From NCBI GenBank assembly GCA_030348385.1, contig JAUCFP010000006.1, forward strand, positions 186,001-250,000: a stretch of 64,000 bases of DNA, written 5' to 3'. This DNA is from Cytobacillus sp. NJ13. Its GTDB lineage: Bacteria > Bacillota > Bacilli > Bacillales > Cytobacillaceae. Position numbers and translations under genes: made by a program. Each line of letters begins with the position of its first letter. Within the stretch, counting starts at the first letter, position 1. This document shows, one piece after another, positions 63,543 to 64,000 of this stretch. The notes under the pieces are model-generated. The model was not told where the DNA came from and did not search any database. It saw only the letters and a list, made by a program, of their open reading frames with translations.

Positions 63543-64000
63543 ATGGAAGAAAGGGTACAGCTGGAAAAAACGTTTAAGCCGCAATGGGTTTGGGCTATTG
63601 CACTTGGTTCTGCCATTGGCTGGGGAGCCTTTATTCTGCCGGCTGAATGGATGGGGAAAGCAGGGCCAATTGGTGCGGTAATCGGATTAACCATTGGTGC
63701 TTTGTTAATGATGGTGATTGCCGTCAGCTATGGAGTTCTAATTGAAAAGTATCCTGTTTCCGGTGGTGAGTTTGCTTATGCCTATATCGGGTTTGGGAGG
63801 AAACATGCCTTTATTTGCGGATGGTTTCTAACACTTGGCTATATCTGTATTGTCGCCCTGAATGCATCTGCATTGGCATTGCTCGGAAAGTTTATGCTTC
63901 CCTCGCTGACAAACATCGGCTTGCTATATGAAATTGGCGGCTGGCAGGTATATCTGGGTGAAGTAGTAATAGCGACTGCTGCACTTCTAATCTTTGCCTA
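63543..64000 (+). CDS. APC-family amino acid permease, partial
   Basis: N-terminal 152 residues only; the gene runs off the window. FKPQWVWAIALGSAIGWGAFILPAEWM is the first helix with the APC GSAIGWG substrate motif; VSYGVLIEKYPVSGGEFAYA follows. GGAGGGG precedes ATG 63543. It is separated from the amidohydrolase by 143 nt containing a hairpin (GAAGCAAA/TTTGCTTC, 63430-63460). Likely imports an amino acid or amine used by the cluster. Confidence 0.88.
   Translation, partial: MEERVQLEKTFKPQWVWAIALGSAIGWGAFILPAEWMGKAGPIGAVIGLTIGALLMMVIAVSYGVLIEKYPVSGGEFAYAYIGFGRKHAFICGWFLTLGYICIVALNASALALLGKFMLPSLTNIGLLYEIGGWQVYLGEVVIATAALLIFA

Overview
The window looks like chromosomal DNA of a low-to-moderate G+C member of the Bacillaceae, most like the Cytobacillus/Mesobacillus (old Bacillus firmus) group. 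The evidence is AGGAGG-type ribosome sites, frequent TTG/GTG starts, U-tract terminators, three kinds of Bacillus riboswitch (c-di-AMP twice, ZTP, guanine), cre and LexA-like boxes, and Bacillus families such as YhbD, YolD, YrhK, DUF2187, DUF1450 and CatDE. No rRNA, tRNA, CRISPR array, transposase or prophage was seen. The genus is an inference.

Layout. 1-3.1 kb: end of a CNNM/hemolysin-type transporter, a MerR regulator with a frameshifted start, and a dicarboxylate/amino-acid:cation symporter behind a c-di-AMP riboswitch. 3.2-7.6 kb: two acetyltransferases, a serine hydrolase, a DinB-fold protein and a secreted endonuclease I-type nuclease. 7.7-10 kb: c-di-AMP riboswitch plus ktrAB potassium uptake. 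10-17 kb: MarR, DUF1450, FUSC exporter, a YolD gene with a LexA-like box, TPR, GNAT, then yhbD plus bactofilin. 17-20 kb: serA behind cre, sigma-A promoter and ZTP riboswitch; a sigma-factor gene coupled to a second-type clpP. 20-24.2 kb: GntR/brnQ pair, a guanine-riboswitch-controlled nucleosidase lipoprotein and a 52-bp tandem repeat array. 24.2-26.6 kb: HxlR/CatD/CatE/FMN-reductase electrophile stress module. 26.7-33.2 kb: ZIP, YrhK, DUF2187, MOSC, YnfA, MFS, Nudix, two frameshifted genes and a J-domain protein with an HTH-like N-terminus. 33.4-36.6 kb: small proteins, a LacI regulator, and a second 52-bp array abutting a 5'-truncated gene. 36.6-45.7 kb: FabH, VWA lipoprotein, acetyltransferase, Bcr/CflA efflux, RpiR with a GH1 phospho-beta-glucosidase, and small surface proteins. 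45.7-54.3 kb: a 1231-residue GH18-deacetylase-glycosyltransferase fusion, TetR/SDR pair, a cre-controlled 43-residue protein, prolyl-hydroxylase-like dioxygenase, YitT and a nucleoside deaminase. 54.4-64 kb: a dispersed repeat followed by GntR, ald, tpa, xsc, a Na+/solute symporter, an amidohydrolase and an APC permease cut by the window end.

The most coherent pathway is at the right end. Tpa would transaminate taurine with pyruvate, Ald would recycle the alanine to pyruvate, and Xsc would split sulfoacetaldehyde to acetyl phosphate and sulfite. The downstream transporter and amidohydrolase could supply the substrate. Other integrated units are osmotic/potassium control by c-di-AMP at two loci, electrophile detoxification at 24-26.6 kb, and one-carbon/serine control by ZTP. 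Three apparent single-base frameshifts (MerR, methyltransferase, acetyltransferase) lie in or near short homopolymers and may be real decay or sequence errors.
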